From assembly GCA_030740295.1 (NCBI GenBank), contig JASLXP010000228.1:1-26017 (forward strand): 26,017 nucleotides of DNA. The letters run 5' to 3'. Source of the DNA: Planctomycetota bacterium. GTDB lineage: Bacteria > Planctomycetota > PUPC01 > JACPCR01. The position numbers were made by a program, and so were the translations under genes. Under the pieces are notes generated by a model. It searched no databases, had not been told where the DNA came from, and saw only the letters and a program-made list of their open reading frames with translations. Each line of letters opens with the position of its first letter. The first letter of the stretch is position 1. Positions 1 through 7,573 of this stretch are shown here, piece after piece.

Positions 1-33
1 ATTACGCATTACGGCTTACGGCTTACGGATTTC
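1..33. repeat. Heptamer tandem array over the 3' end of the CRTAC1-like gene
   Basis: Read on the plus strand, four 7-base units follow one another: ATTACGC, ATTACGG, CTTACGG, CTTACGG. On the minus strand they run CGTAAGC, CGTAAGC, CGTAATG and lie across the last codons and stop of the gene ending at 16 (CGT AAG CCG TAA, giving Arg-Lys-Pro-stop). The same CGTAANN heptamer returns at 8963-9004 over another stop codon. The array may continue beyond the window edge. Confidence 0.75.
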
Positions 34-1794
34 AAGGATCTGATCTGCTGAAACGTCCTTCAGAGTTTGCTTCTGCCCGTCCGGCCAGGTGATCTCGATG
101 CGTTCCGCAACTTCGTACGAACCCAGGCCGTATTCCAGTTCCAGGCTGTTGTGAGAGAGGTAGGATGTCCCGGCACCGACGAGGCGCGTCTGCCAGACCT
201 TGCCGGTCAGGACCCGAACGAGGGCACCAACGGCAAACCGGTTTGTTTTTGGCTGGCGCAGACGGAGTTTCAACCAGTGGTTGCGATTCCCGCCGTCGTT
301 GCTGAGTAGAATGCCGGCCCCCCCGTGAACGACGACGAAAACATCAACGTCGCCGTCATTGTCGTAGTCTCCAAAAGCGGCCCCGCGCCCCACATACATC
401 TGGCTGAAAAACTCTCCACTGACGGGGCCGACCTCAAAAAAACCAACGCGGCCGCGGTTCCAGAACATGAACTGGCGCATGGGAACCAACTGCCGTGTGT
501 CTTCAGTCATCTCGAAAGTGCTGCCGTTCACGACGAACAGGTCGAGCCGGTTGTCATTATCGTAATCCAGGAAGGCGGTGCCCCAGCCGATTGTGTCGAG
601 GCTGATCTGGCCGAGGCCGCGGGCATCAGCAAAATCCATGAACAGGATCCGGCCATCCGATCGCTCCTTGCCAAAGGAAAAGCGCTGGTTGTCAAGGAGC
701 CCGTTTTCCTGGGCGATCCAGTGAGTGACGAACATGTCGAGATCCCCGTCGTTATCCGGATCACCCACGGCAAGCCCCATGGCACCACGGTAATCGGCGG
801 CCAGGGATGATGCGCCTATGTCCTTGAAGGTGCCGTCGCCCCCATTGAGGTAAACGCCGTTTTTCGAGACGTCGTTGGCGACATAGAGGTCGAGCCAGCC
901 ATCGCCATTGAAATCCAGCCAGGAGACGGCCATGCCTCGCCCATCGGAGTCCGCGCAACCGGCGGCGCCGGCGGCATCTGTGAAAGTTCCGTCTCCGTTA
1001 TTCCGATACAGCAGGTTTTTTTCAGGCGGATAAGACGATGGATTCAGGGTGTACGGCAGTTCCCCCTTCAACTGTTCGGGCAAGCGGTCGCGGTTGGCCT
1101 TGGTGTAAGTGAACTGGACGTAATTGGCGAGGTAAAGGTCGAGGTCACCGTCCCGGTCGTAGTCTGCCCAGGCCGCCCCGGCCCCGAAGCGACCGTCGTC
1201 CACTCCCGCCGCCCGGGAGACATCTGCAAAGTGGTCGCCATCGTTGCGAAAGAGGTGGTTTGGACCGTTGGCGGTCAGATAAAGGTCCAGATCGCCATCG
1301 TCGTCGTAATCTCCCCAGGAGACGCCCATGCCGATGAGACGGACATCCAGCCCGAACTGCGCGGAGACATCTTCGAAGGTGCCGTCGCCCTTATTACGAT
1401 ATAGCGCGCAGCCTGCGGGAGATTGCGCGACTTCGTCCCCTTTCAGCGTGAATGGTCCCGCGATGTTGGCAACGAACAGATCGAGGTCCCCATCGCTATC
1501 GAAATCCGCCCACCCGGCCCCCGATCCCATATCCTCGACAAGGAGCGAGGAACGCTGGCCGTGGAAATGTCTGAATCGGATTCCGGACGAATCGGTGACA
1601 TCTTGAAAGCTGACTTTTGGGTGGTCGGCAGGAATTTTTCGAGCGAGGGAATCGGTCAGCCCCGTGACTTCATCTCCCGGCAGCGGCGTTCGCGAACTGT
1701 CCTTTCGGGCCATCGCCGTCAGACCACCGGCGATGACTGTGGCCGCGACCACTGCGGCCGACCAGATCAAGATGCGACGATGGCGACGTGACAC
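16..1794 (-). CDS. CRTAC1-like VCBS/FG-GAP repeat protein with C-terminal ASPIC/UnbV domain
   Basis: A 592-residue exported or membrane-anchored propeller protein. Residues 8-28 form a hydrophobic segment after a basic start (RRHRR), read as an uncleaved anchor or signal peptide. From about residue 90 to 490 there are at least seven calcium-binding-type repeats of the form D-x-D-x-D-G-D-x-D, for example DFDSDGDLDLFVAN, DYDDDGDLDLYLTA and DYDNDGDVDVFVVV, which define FG-GAP/VCBS blades. Residues about 515-585 match the ASPIC/UnbV module (GAGTSYLSHNS, then EITWPDGQKQ). The start is GTG at 1794-1792; no ATG or Shine-Dalgarno lies close upstream, and a later Met28 start would delete the hydrophobic segment. 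Such proteins are common in PVC and Acidobacteria genomes, but their function is mostly unknown; adhesion or extracellular binding is usually assumed. It lies downstream of the multihaem cytochrome on the same strand, separated by a REP-like palindrome. The family call is firm; the role is not. Confidence 0.88.
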   Translation of the reverse strand: MSRRHRRILIWSAAVVAATVIAGGLTAMARKDSSRTPLPGDEVTGLTDSLARKIPADHPKVSFQDVTDSSGIRFRHFHGQRSSLLVEDMGSGAGWADFDSDGDLDLFVANIAGPFTLKGDEVAQSPAGCALYRNKGDGTFEDVSAQFGLDVRLIGMGVSWGDYDDDGDLDLYLTANGPNHLFRNDGDHFADVSRAAGVDDGRFGAGAAWADYDRDGDLDLYLANYVQFTYTKANRDRLPEQLKGELPYTLNPSSYPPEKNLLYRNNGDGTFTDAAGAAGCADSDGRGMAVSWLDFNGDGWLDLYVANDVSKNGVYLNGGDGTFKDIGASSLAADYRGAMGLAVGDPDNDGDLDMFVTHWIAQENGLLDNQRFSFGKERSDGRILFMDFADARGLGQISLDTIGWGTAFLDYDNDNRLDLFVVNGSTFEMTEDTRQLVPMRQFMFWNRGRVGFFEVGPVSGEFFSQMYVGRGAAFGDYDNDGDVDVFVVVHGGAGILLSNDGGNRNHWLKLRLRQPKTNRFAVGALVRVLTGKVWQTRLVGAGTSYLSHNSLELEYGLGSYEVAERIEITWPDGQKQTLKDVSADQILEIRKP

Positions 1795-1860
1795 GGGATG
1801 GTTGGTGGTTAATGGATGCGGATGGCGATGAACGCTACGTTTGGGAGAGGGAGCTGAATG

Positions 1861-1895
1861 CTCTTCGTCTTTCTCCTCATCCCTCTTTTCATCTT
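1861..1895 (+). repeat. CT-rich dispersed repeat, copy 1
   Basis: Begins CTCTTCGTCTTTC and continues as a pyrimidine-rich run with periodic CATC/TCTT steps. The same 13-mer occurs at 18304-18316. The sequence CTCCTCGTCTTTC, one base different, lies on the minus strand at 5954-5942. A degenerate purine-rich complement follows at about 1941-1973. All copies are intergenic. Confidence 0.55.
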
Positions 1896-2052
1896 AATCC
1901 CTTACTCTCCCGTCGAGAATCAAGATTCTGAGCGAGGAATCAGGACGAGGAGGCAGATGAAGAGAAAGAGGGAGCTTCAGTTCGTAGTCACGGGCTGCTG
2001 GGAGATTCATTCGTAATAAATCGACTTCAGTCGATTTCCGGCCTGAAAGGCC

Positions 2053-2221
2053 ACAAACATATCAGCCCAGGGCAACGCCCTGGGAACAGATAGAGAAGAT
2101 AATATCAGCCCTGAAAGGGCGACACAGCATGATGCCTCTCAGCGATTTGTTCCGCCCTTTCAGGGCTCAAGGCTGACCGTTCCTAATGACCCAGGGCGTT
2201 GCCCTGGGCTGATATGTTTGT
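2053..2221. repeat. REP-like nested palindrome (perfect 32-bp inverted repeat with inner 15-bp inverted repeat)
   Basis: The outer arms at 2053-2084 and 2190-2221 are perfect reverse complements over 32 bases; each arm is itself a hairpin built on CCCAGGGC-AAC-GCCCTGGG. Inside lie inner arms at 2107-2121 and 2153-2167, AGCCCTGAAAGGGCG and its exact complement. Flanking mini-hairpins (GGCCTGAAAGGCC just before, GCCCCTTCGGGGC just after) extend the pattern. No transposase is present, so this looks like a non-autonomous REP/BIME or RAYT-type element. It could also act as a bidirectional transcription terminator or mRNA stabiliser between the two minus-strand genes. Confidence 0.85.
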
Positions 2222-2316
2222 GCCCCTTCGGGGCGTGATTGACCTTTTACGAGAGAATCTGGCACCTTTGCTGAGGCCCCCAAACTCCCAGACCCAACCA
2301 TCCGTCCGCCCCACCA

Positions 2317-4416
2317 TCACCTGCTTGCCGTTTCTTTCTTGATGACGTGGATCGGAATCTCCGCCTCCGCTTCGGAAATATCTGTCACAGTGCTGGTAAG
2401 ACCGGATTCCTCCCCGAAGAGGAGATTCAGCATAAACTGGTCGACCTTTCGATAGCGAAGTACAGCGCGGACCCGGAGCGGACCTTTGGTGCCTTTGGGA
2501 ACTTCAAGAGTGATTTCACCAGGCGGTGGCCCAGGTTCCTTTTCGGGAGCCTCAGCCAGAACTGCGGGGCATTGAAACTGGTAGTCCGCGGTGTCCGAGA
2601 AGCCGGGGAACAACGTGCGTTTAAATCGTGCGCCGACCATTTCCCAGAGGTTGTGGCGGTCGATGAGGTTGCCGTTGCGATCGATGGCTTCCGCTTTGAA
2701 CATGAATGTGCCCGGCTGAATGAAGTGTTGCTTGTCCACACTTCCCGATCGATAAATGGTGTTTCCCTGGCCGTCGGTGACCTTGAAATCCACCCAGCCC
2801 TGGATGATGTCGAGCGGGCCGGTGGGAAAACTGTGGCCCACCTTGTTATTGGTGATCACCGCTTTTACTTTGACGGCCTCTCCTTCGGTCGCGTGTTCGG
2901 GAACGATGAGCCGGATGGGCACAGACGGGCCGGCCGACCAGCGGTCAGCGATCTCCGGAATAATCGTTTCGCCGCGTAGCCATTCTTCCGTCAACTGCAC
3001 CTGCTGGCGATAGCCGGGGAGCTTCAGAGCGGCAGGGATGAACTGGTTGGCAGCGATAAAACGATGTGAGCGATGCTTGTTATCGTCGCTCCGCCGGTAG
3101 TAGTCCGAATGGTCACCCGCCGAAGGGTCCATCGAATCCTTCAGGCGCATGTGACACTCCCGGCAGGTCAGGGTCTTCTTGGGATTCCCCTCAGTGTGCC
3201 AGCGGCTCTTACGCCAGTTGTCGTATTGATTCTGAAGCTGGACCCAGCCGACGTTGTTGATCTCCTCGTCGATAAACTGTTTGTGGCAGGCGCCGCAGTA
3301 CTCCGGTGTTTTGTAAAGGTCTTTTGTGAAAGAGCGCTTGTGGTGTTCCGGATAAGCGCGAATGAGGAAATCGCTGACAAACTTGCCGGCTTTGCTGTCT
3401 GAAAGCTCGAAGGCGTAATAGTCGGGCTGGGCAAGGGTGTAGTTGGCGTTGCCCTTGAGGTCGGTCTGGACAATGGAGTGACAGACCGTGCATGAAATGC
3501 CTTCGTCCGCGCCATGGGAGGACAGGTCTTCGTTGTAGAGATTCTTGCTGCCGGAAAAAAGCGCGATGGGGTCGTGGCATCCGCCACAGTACCGGGTGGA
3601 TTCCGGGCCAATGTTTTCAGCCATCAGGGCCTGAACCTTCTGAAAGCCGGGGTCCATCGACGCGTAGCGATGCGCGCTGGGCAGCCATTCTTCATAGATT
3701 TCGCTATGGCAGCCGGAGGTTCCACAGCGTCTCGATTCGGCAAGGGAGCGCGGCTCATAGGCACCGCCGGAAGCGGTCACTGCCAGGCTCGGAGCAAAGG
3801 GGCGGTCCTTTCCAAATTTCCAACTGTAGTTCTCCGGAAACTCGTTCCGGAAGGACTCCTGTGGCAGGAGCAGAGCCGCCAGAAGAGGCAACGCCAGAAG
3901 CACGGCCGTCATCCGGCAGGTTCTATTAAGGAAGAGGATCTGGCTCAACCGTATGGGACTGCCTGCTTCGGCTCCTTTCCACCGGTGCGCCAGGACCAGC
4001 GCGATATGCGGCACGCCCGCGGCGAGAATAGCAAAGGTGGTCACCAAGTGAACCATGTCCCAGTAGTATTCGATACGGGTACCAAACGCGGCCTGGACCG
4101 TGAGAATAAATCCGCTGATGCAGCAGACCGATGTGGCGGCAAAGGTGAGGTAACCGAGCACCTTGATATGGCTCATTGGGTAATCCCGCCAGACCCAGAT
4201 GTGCCGGGCCTGGTACCATACGTAGGGCGCAAAGCAGATGACACCGGCCGCGGTGTGGGCGATGACAAAGAACTGATTCAGCACGCTGAAAGGCATCAGG
4301 AAAATAGCGAGGCCGGACAGCGTTTCGAAAAGTAGAAAAGCGGCAATCGCAGCCAGCATCCGAGTGCCCCACTCGAACGCTGGATCCGGGGCACGAGACT
4401 TAGTGGTGGTAGTCAT
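2317..4416 (-). CDS. Membrane cytochrome b-like domain fused to pentahaem cytochrome c
   Basis: A 699-residue redox protein. Five predicted helices occupy about 20-42, 48-68, 86-110, 120-143 and 168-185. Histidines in or near them (H54, H72, H123, H137, H144) could ligate b-type haem, as in small diheme cytochrome b modules. The rest should be periplasmic and carries five c-haem sites: C231-H237 (CGTSGCH, spacing CX4CH), C277-H281 (CGGCH), C309-H313 (CTVCH), C374-H378 (CGACH) and C418-H422 (CRECH). The first site's context (H, then Y..W..S.H) resembles the cytochrome c554 family. About 270 further residues are beta-rich and lack haem sites. Likely role: quinol-linked electron transfer to a periplasmic acceptor; the partner is unknown. 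Start ATG at 4416 has AAGGAGT upstream (4435-4429), with spacing of about 12 bases. It precedes the CRTAC1-like gene on the same strand. Confidence 0.85.
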   Translation of the reverse strand: MTTTTKSRAPDPAFEWGTRMLAAIAAFLLFETLSGLAIFLMPFSVLNQFFVIAHTAAGVICFAPYVWYQARHIWVWRDYPMSHIKVLGYLTFAATSVCCISGFILTVQAAFGTRIEYYWDMVHLVTTFAILAAGVPHIALVLAHRWKGAEAGSPIRLSQILFLNRTCRMTAVLLALPLLAALLLPQESFRNEFPENYSWKFGKDRPFAPSLAVTASGGAYEPRSLAESRRCGTSGCHSEIYEEWLPSAHRYASMDPGFQKVQALMAENIGPESTRYCGGCHDPIALFSGSKNLYNEDLSSHGADEGISCTVCHSIVQTDLKGNANYTLAQPDYYAFELSDSKAGKFVSDFLIRAYPEHHKRSFTKDLYKTPEYCGACHKQFIDEEINNVGWVQLQNQYDNWRKSRWHTEGNPKKTLTCRECHMRLKDSMDPSAGDHSDYYRRSDDNKHRSHRFIAANQFIPAALKLPGYRQQVQLTEEWLRGETIIPEIADRWSAGPSVPIRLIVPEHATEGEAVKVKAVITNNKVGHSFPTGPLDIIQGWVDFKVTDGQGNTIYRSGSVDKQHFIQPGTFMFKAEAIDRNGNLIDRHNLWEMVGARFKRTLFPGFSDTADYQFQCPAVLAEAPEKEPGPPPGEITLEVPKGTKGPLRVRAVLRYRKVDQFMLNLLFGEESGLTSTVTDISEAEAEIPIHVIKKETASR

Positions 4417-4748
4417 GATCTTATTGGGACTCCTTGCCTTCCGGTGAACAGAATGGGCTGATTCTCAGAAATGTCGGATTGTGGACGGCTCACAGAGTAT
4501 TCGCAAAATGCAGCAAATCAAGTTCCCGCATCCAGATCGGTAGCGTCCTTCCTATAAGGCGTTTTTTATAAATTGGTTAACCTGATGCCGAGGCACTTTC
4601 ACACGCGTCTTAAATTGCGACTCACCGCATAAATTTCGTTCTCCTGGAGAAAAAACGGCAAACCCTGCAGGCTGAATGGCATCCAGGCCGAAGGCCAAGC
4701 CCAACGGCGAGGCCCATGGCCCGAATTCCTGCGAAATCGGCTTCATAG
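4417..4748. other. 332-bp intergenic region upstream of the cytochrome gene
   Basis: Probably holds the cytochrome promoter. A weak minus-strand candidate is TTGATT (4521-4516), a 16-base spacer and TACTCT (4499-4494). A 66-codon minus-strand frame (4752-4552) starts with GTG overlapping the TGA of the URO-D gene. It has no recognisable domain, and I could not support it as a gene. An AT-rich patch lies at 4560-4577. Nothing else was recognised. Confidence 0.45.
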
Positions 4749-5819
4749 TCACGAATACAGCCCTGGATGCAGCCGCGCATGCCTTTCCAGGCCATCCATG
4801 ATGGACAGGCAGTTCTTCTGCCAGCGATCTTCAGGGACATCATCAGTAATGCCTATGAGAAAGCCATCGGGTGTCTCTGCCTGGTCCGCCAGATCCATGG
4901 CGACTTGGGCGATTGCCTTCGGTGGCTTGAGGTGAGCGTCGCAGGGGAAGTTGAGCCAGAGCACCTTGTCCGGCCAAGCTTTGCGGGCCTCGGTAACGGT
5001 CATATCTGTCGTTGGGGCCGGGGTGAAAGCCTCGATGTAGTCGAGATCGGTCTCTGCGATTGCCTCTGCCAGCAGGCCGCAGTCGTCGTCGAAATGGCAA
5101 CCGATGAGCTTGCCGTGGCGGTGCATGTATTCCGCGGCTTCGTTGTAGTGAGGCAGGAAGTACTCTCGGAAAACCTCAGGGCCAGTGATCTCCGGTACCA
5201 CGTTTCCGCCGTAATTCGCATGAAGTGCGGGCGATTCCGCAATCAGCGGATAGAGCTTTCGGCGGTTCTCGACGATGGCTTCGTAGAGCTTGAGAATCTC
5301 GTCCCGGTTGTCCATCCATTGGATACAAAACTCCTCCATACCAATCATATTGCCGGAAATGAGTGTCTGTAGAGGCTCGAGGCCGAAGCTCACCCGAAAG
5401 ATCGCATCCTCGCCGAAGCTCTCCTGTGCTCTGGCGAAGACGTCATAGCAGGGCTCGTGCTGTTCGTCCTTGATGAAGGAAAGGAGAGCCTTGTAGTCCT
5501 CCGGCGATTTGAACATCTTCTCGTGATGCCACGAAGTGAAGCCGGCCGGCTCATCGAGGGTGGACAACGTGCCTGCCGGAGTATCGTACGTGGTCCGGGT
5601 CAATCTTTTGCCGTTTTCCGTCGAAGTGTGCTGAGAGACCTTGACATTTGGCCGGTGGGTCCGCACGACGGGCGCCCGTCGATTGACGATGCACAGCCCA
5701 CGATTCCGCATCTCCCGCTCGGCCGTGCACTGCGGGATCATGCCTTCGTAAATGGTAAACGGCACCTGGTCGGTATGGCCGCCGCTCAATGCAGTTTCTA
5801 CGCGTTGTCGAGGGGTCAT
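4749..5819 (-). CDS. Uroporphyrinogen decarboxylase (URO-D) family protein, probably methyltransferase-type
   Basis: A 356-residue soluble protein opening with MTPRQRVETALSGG, the typical start of URO-D superfamily members outside haem synthesis (the MtaA/CmuA/MtbA-like group). That opening is shared with the gene at 6298 (MTPKERVQTVLAGG). The usual C-terminal barrel is present, with a metal-site-like region GCHFDDDCG near residue 240 and a following strand VLWLNFPCDAH. Length fits the family (about 330-370). True HemE is less likely: three divergent relatives sit in this window, one beside an MttB-family gene. Known relatives move methyl groups between corrinoid proteins and thiols or tetrahydrofolate; the substrate here cannot be read. 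ATG start at 5819, with no clear Shine-Dalgarno. Transcribed divergently from 6298. Confidence 0.82.
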   Translation of the reverse strand: MTPRQRVETALSGGHTDQVPFTIYEGMIPQCTAEREMRNRGLCIVNRRAPVVRTHRPNVKVSQHTSTENGKRLTRTTYDTPAGTLSTLDEPAGFTSWHHEKMFKSPEDYKALLSFIKDEQHEPCYDVFARAQESFGEDAIFRVSFGLEPLQTLISGNMIGMEEFCIQWMDNRDEILKLYEAIVENRRKLYPLIAESPALHANYGGNVVPEITGPEVFREYFLPHYNEAAEYMHRHGKLIGCHFDDDCGLLAEAIAETDLDYIEAFTPAPTTDMTVTEARKAWPDKVLWLNFPCDAHLKPPKAIAQVAMDLADQAETPDGFLIGITDDVPEDRWQKNCLSIMDGLERHARLHPGLYS

Positions 5820-5859
5820 TGTTACAGAATCGTTTTGATGTATCTGACAGGCCCTACGG

Positions 5860-5957
5860 TTTCTCCTCGTCTTAATCCTCGGCTTGATCTAAATTTCAAT
5901 TCCAATTCCAATTTGCTCCCGGCCAAAGATCAAGACGATGAGAAAGACGAGGAGAAA
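5860..5957. repeat. CT-rich dispersed repeat as an inverted pair
   Basis: TTTCTCCTCGTCTT at 5860-5873 and its exact complement at 5944-5957 are separated by 70 bases. The right arm is preceded by GATCAAGACGATGAGA, the complement of the rest of the unit. The unit belongs to the same family as 1861-1895 and 18304-18333. A transcript across it could fold into a long imperfect stem. Confidence 0.65.
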
Positions 5958-6176
5958 GATCTTGAAGTTTGTCGTCCTTGGCTACTCTTTTTAGGCCTTC
6001 CGCATAGAGTTTAGCAGCGACTTTCTTCGAAGGCCGGTGTTTTGCAAACGTCTTACCATTCCGCCAGGGCGGACAATCCCAGCATGTTTTTCACATGGAC
6101 GGGCAGGGGCGTGCGCAGATTCTGCGGGAGGACGAGTGCAAGTTCAGCTCTAAAGAGCCTGCGGGACCAGCTTGTA

Positions 6177-6227
6177 GTAGCGGCGGCGTCTCGCCGCCGA
6201 ACTTCTGCGGCGGGACGCCGCAGCTAC
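6177..6227. repeat. Twin GC-rich hairpin element
   Basis: Two perfect hairpins sit side by side: CGGCGGCG-TCT-CGCCGCCG (6181-6199) and GCGGCG-GGA-CGCCGC (6207-6221). The outer edges GTAG (6177) and CTAC (6224-6227) let the whole unit pair as an imperfect inverted repeat. A related GTAGCTGCGG core recurs in the direct repeats near 20980 and 21085. This looks like a REP-type intergenic element. Confidence 0.65.
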
Positions 6228-6297
6228 GCAGCAAATGGGACTTCGACTTTTTACGAACGAATCTGCAAGCTGACGGCAGCTATTATGAGGCAAAATC

Positions 6298-7353
6298 ATG
6301 ACTCCGAAAGAAAGAGTTCAGACCGTCCTCGCAGGCGGGACGCCCGACCGGCCACCATTGTTTGATCTGCTCCGTAACCGCGCCGTCCTGGAGCATTACA
6401 GCGGATACAAACTCTATGATGGCCCTGAAAAATGCGTCTATGCCGCGGTCAGGGCCGCGCTGGACAGCACCCGCTCCATACGGCTGCCGGATGAGCCCGG
6501 TGAATTCGACCTCGGTGATGGCCGGAGACAGGTCCGACGCGAATGGACCACATGGATTGTGAGGGATCGCCAGCCGGACACCGAGGAAATCATCGAAGAC
6601 GTGAGAACCCGCGTTTCAGATCTCGAGCAGCGGCTGCAGGCAGAAAGCTCGCAGCTCAGGGAAGAGGCCGCGCGCACCCGTCAGGGCATCGAAAGACACC
6701 TCCGCCATCTTGGCCCGGACTTCGCGCTTATTGGGCCAGGCAGTTCGGTTGGGATGATGATGTATACCCAGTGGGGACTGGAGCCATTCTGTTATGCCCT
6801 GGCCGAGGAGCCGGAGCTCTTTTCTGACTATTGGGAGCTCAGCACGGAGTGCGCGGTCCGCCGTATTGGATTCATGGAAATCACCGACCTCGTATGCGGT
6901 GTCTTTTGCGGTGAAGACATCGCCTACAAGAGTGGAACTCTGTTCTCGCTGGACTTCCTCCGAAAGGAGTACTTCCCCCGCTTCCATCGCATCGCGGACG
7001 CTTTCCATGAGAAGGGTCTGCCGGTGATGTTCCACTCAGATGGCAACCTCATGTGGATACTGGATGACCTGGCCGAGTGCGAAATCGATATGCTGAATCC
7101 GATTGAGGTACTGGCGGGTATGGTGCCATCGGAGATCCGGCAGCGATTCCCAAACCTGGTTCTGGTCGGCGGCATCGATGTCAGCCAGTTGCTGCCGTTC
7201 GGTTCGCCGTCAGAGGTGGCAGCCGCCACCCGGCAACTCATCGTGGATGCAGGCCCCGCCGTGATGATCGGCTCGTCAACAGAGCTCCACGACAAGGTGC
7301 CGCTGCAGAACTACCAGGCCATGGCCGAAACCGTGCGAAACTGGCGATACTGA
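6298..7353 (+). CDS. URO-D family protein, probably methyltransferase-type
   Basis: A 351-residue soluble protein beginning MTPKERVQTVLAGGTPDRPP, the standard URO-D superfamily N-terminus. Residues about 100-140 form a charged helical segment rich in Glu, Arg and Gln (LEQRLQAESSQLREEAART), possibly a coiled coil. The barrel carries the metal-site-like motif FHSDGN near residue 243, followed by MLNPIE and LVGGIDVSQLLPFG, typical of the family's C-terminal strands. The protein ends normally. By family it could transfer methyl groups from a corrinoid protein to a thiol or folate, but corrinoid or thiol partners are not encoded nearby, so the substrate is open. It has a Shine-Dalgarno-like GAGG 7 bases before the ATG, and 220 bp separate it from the redox cluster downstream. 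Confidence 0.82.
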   Translation: MTPKERVQTVLAGGTPDRPPLFDLLRNRAVLEHYSGYKLYDGPEKCVYAAVRAALDSTRSIRLPDEPGEFDLGDGRRQVRREWTTWIVRDRQPDTEEIIEDVRTRVSDLEQRLQAESSQLREEAARTRQGIERHLRHLGPDFALIGPGSSVGMMMYTQWGLEPFCYALAEEPELFSDYWELSTECAVRRIGFMEITDLVCGVFCGEDIAYKSGTLFSLDFLRKEYFPRFHRIADAFHEKGLPVMFHSDGNLMWILDDLAECEIDMLNPIEVLAGMVPSEIRQRFPNLVLVGGIDVSQLLPFGSPSEVAAATRQLIVDAGPAVMIGSSTELHDKVPLQNYQAMAETVRNWRY

Positions 7354-7501
7354 ATGCTGCCCGGCCCGAACCGAGGTCAAAGGTCTGTCTCCTGGCCTCT
7401 TCGCAGGTTCTTATCTCTGGTGTTCTCTCTGACCTCTTGCCCTGAGACTGCCTTGCGGCCGCAACCTAATCGGCACGGCCGCAGACTCTGATACAGTTGC
7501 G

Positions 7502-7530
7502 TTACCTCGCCAGGGAATTCGGTGTATACT
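7502..7530 (+). promoter_or_regulatory. Candidate sigma-70-type promoter for the redox cluster
   Basis: TTACCT (7502-7507), a 17-base spacer and TATACT (7525-7530) give a good -10 box and a poor -35 box, 43 bases before the ATG at 7574. It lies in the 220-bp gap before the first propeller gene, where a cluster promoter would be expected. Assignment rests only on consensus similarity; sigma factor preferences in this lineage are unknown. Confidence 0.3.
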
Positions 7531-7573
7531 TTTTGCTTATTGATTCGGTGCCAGGACATTACACCACCAAACC

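Larger units (their letters stand above)
1795..2316. other. 522-bp intergenic region with two repeat families, no gene seen
   Basis: No convincing coding sequence on either strand. It separates the cytochrome gene (upstream on the minus strand) from the CRTAC1-like gene. It holds a CT-rich repeat near 1861-1895 and a large nested palindrome at 2053-2221. No clear promoter was identified, so co-transcription of the two flanking genes through the palindrome is possible but unproven. Confidence 0.7.
5820..6297. promoter_or_regulatory. 478-bp divergent intergenic region between two URO-D family genes
   Basis: Must contain the promoters for both divergent genes, although no strong -35/-10 pair was found. 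It holds an inverted copy pair of the CT-rich repeat (5860-5957) and a twin GC hairpin (6177-6227). A Shine-Dalgarno-like GAGG at 6287-6290 lies 7 bases before the ATG at 6298. A plus-strand frame crossing the region (6042-6365) consists of repeat sequence and overlaps the real gene out of frame, so it was not called. Confidence 0.5.

Noticed and set aside
3514..4335. Plus-strand open frame of 273 codons
   Set aside because: Antisense to the cytochrome gene, which has five haem motifs and clear membrane helices.
4552..4752. Minus-strand 66-codon frame starting GTG at the URO-D stop codon
   Set aside because: The start overlap is suggestive, but there is no domain, no strong ribosome site and no other support; left as part of the intergenic description.
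4749..5819. HemE (true uroporphyrinogen decarboxylase)
   Set aside because: Three divergent copies occur near an MttB gene and no other haem synthesis gene is present; the methyltransferase-type branch is the better reading.
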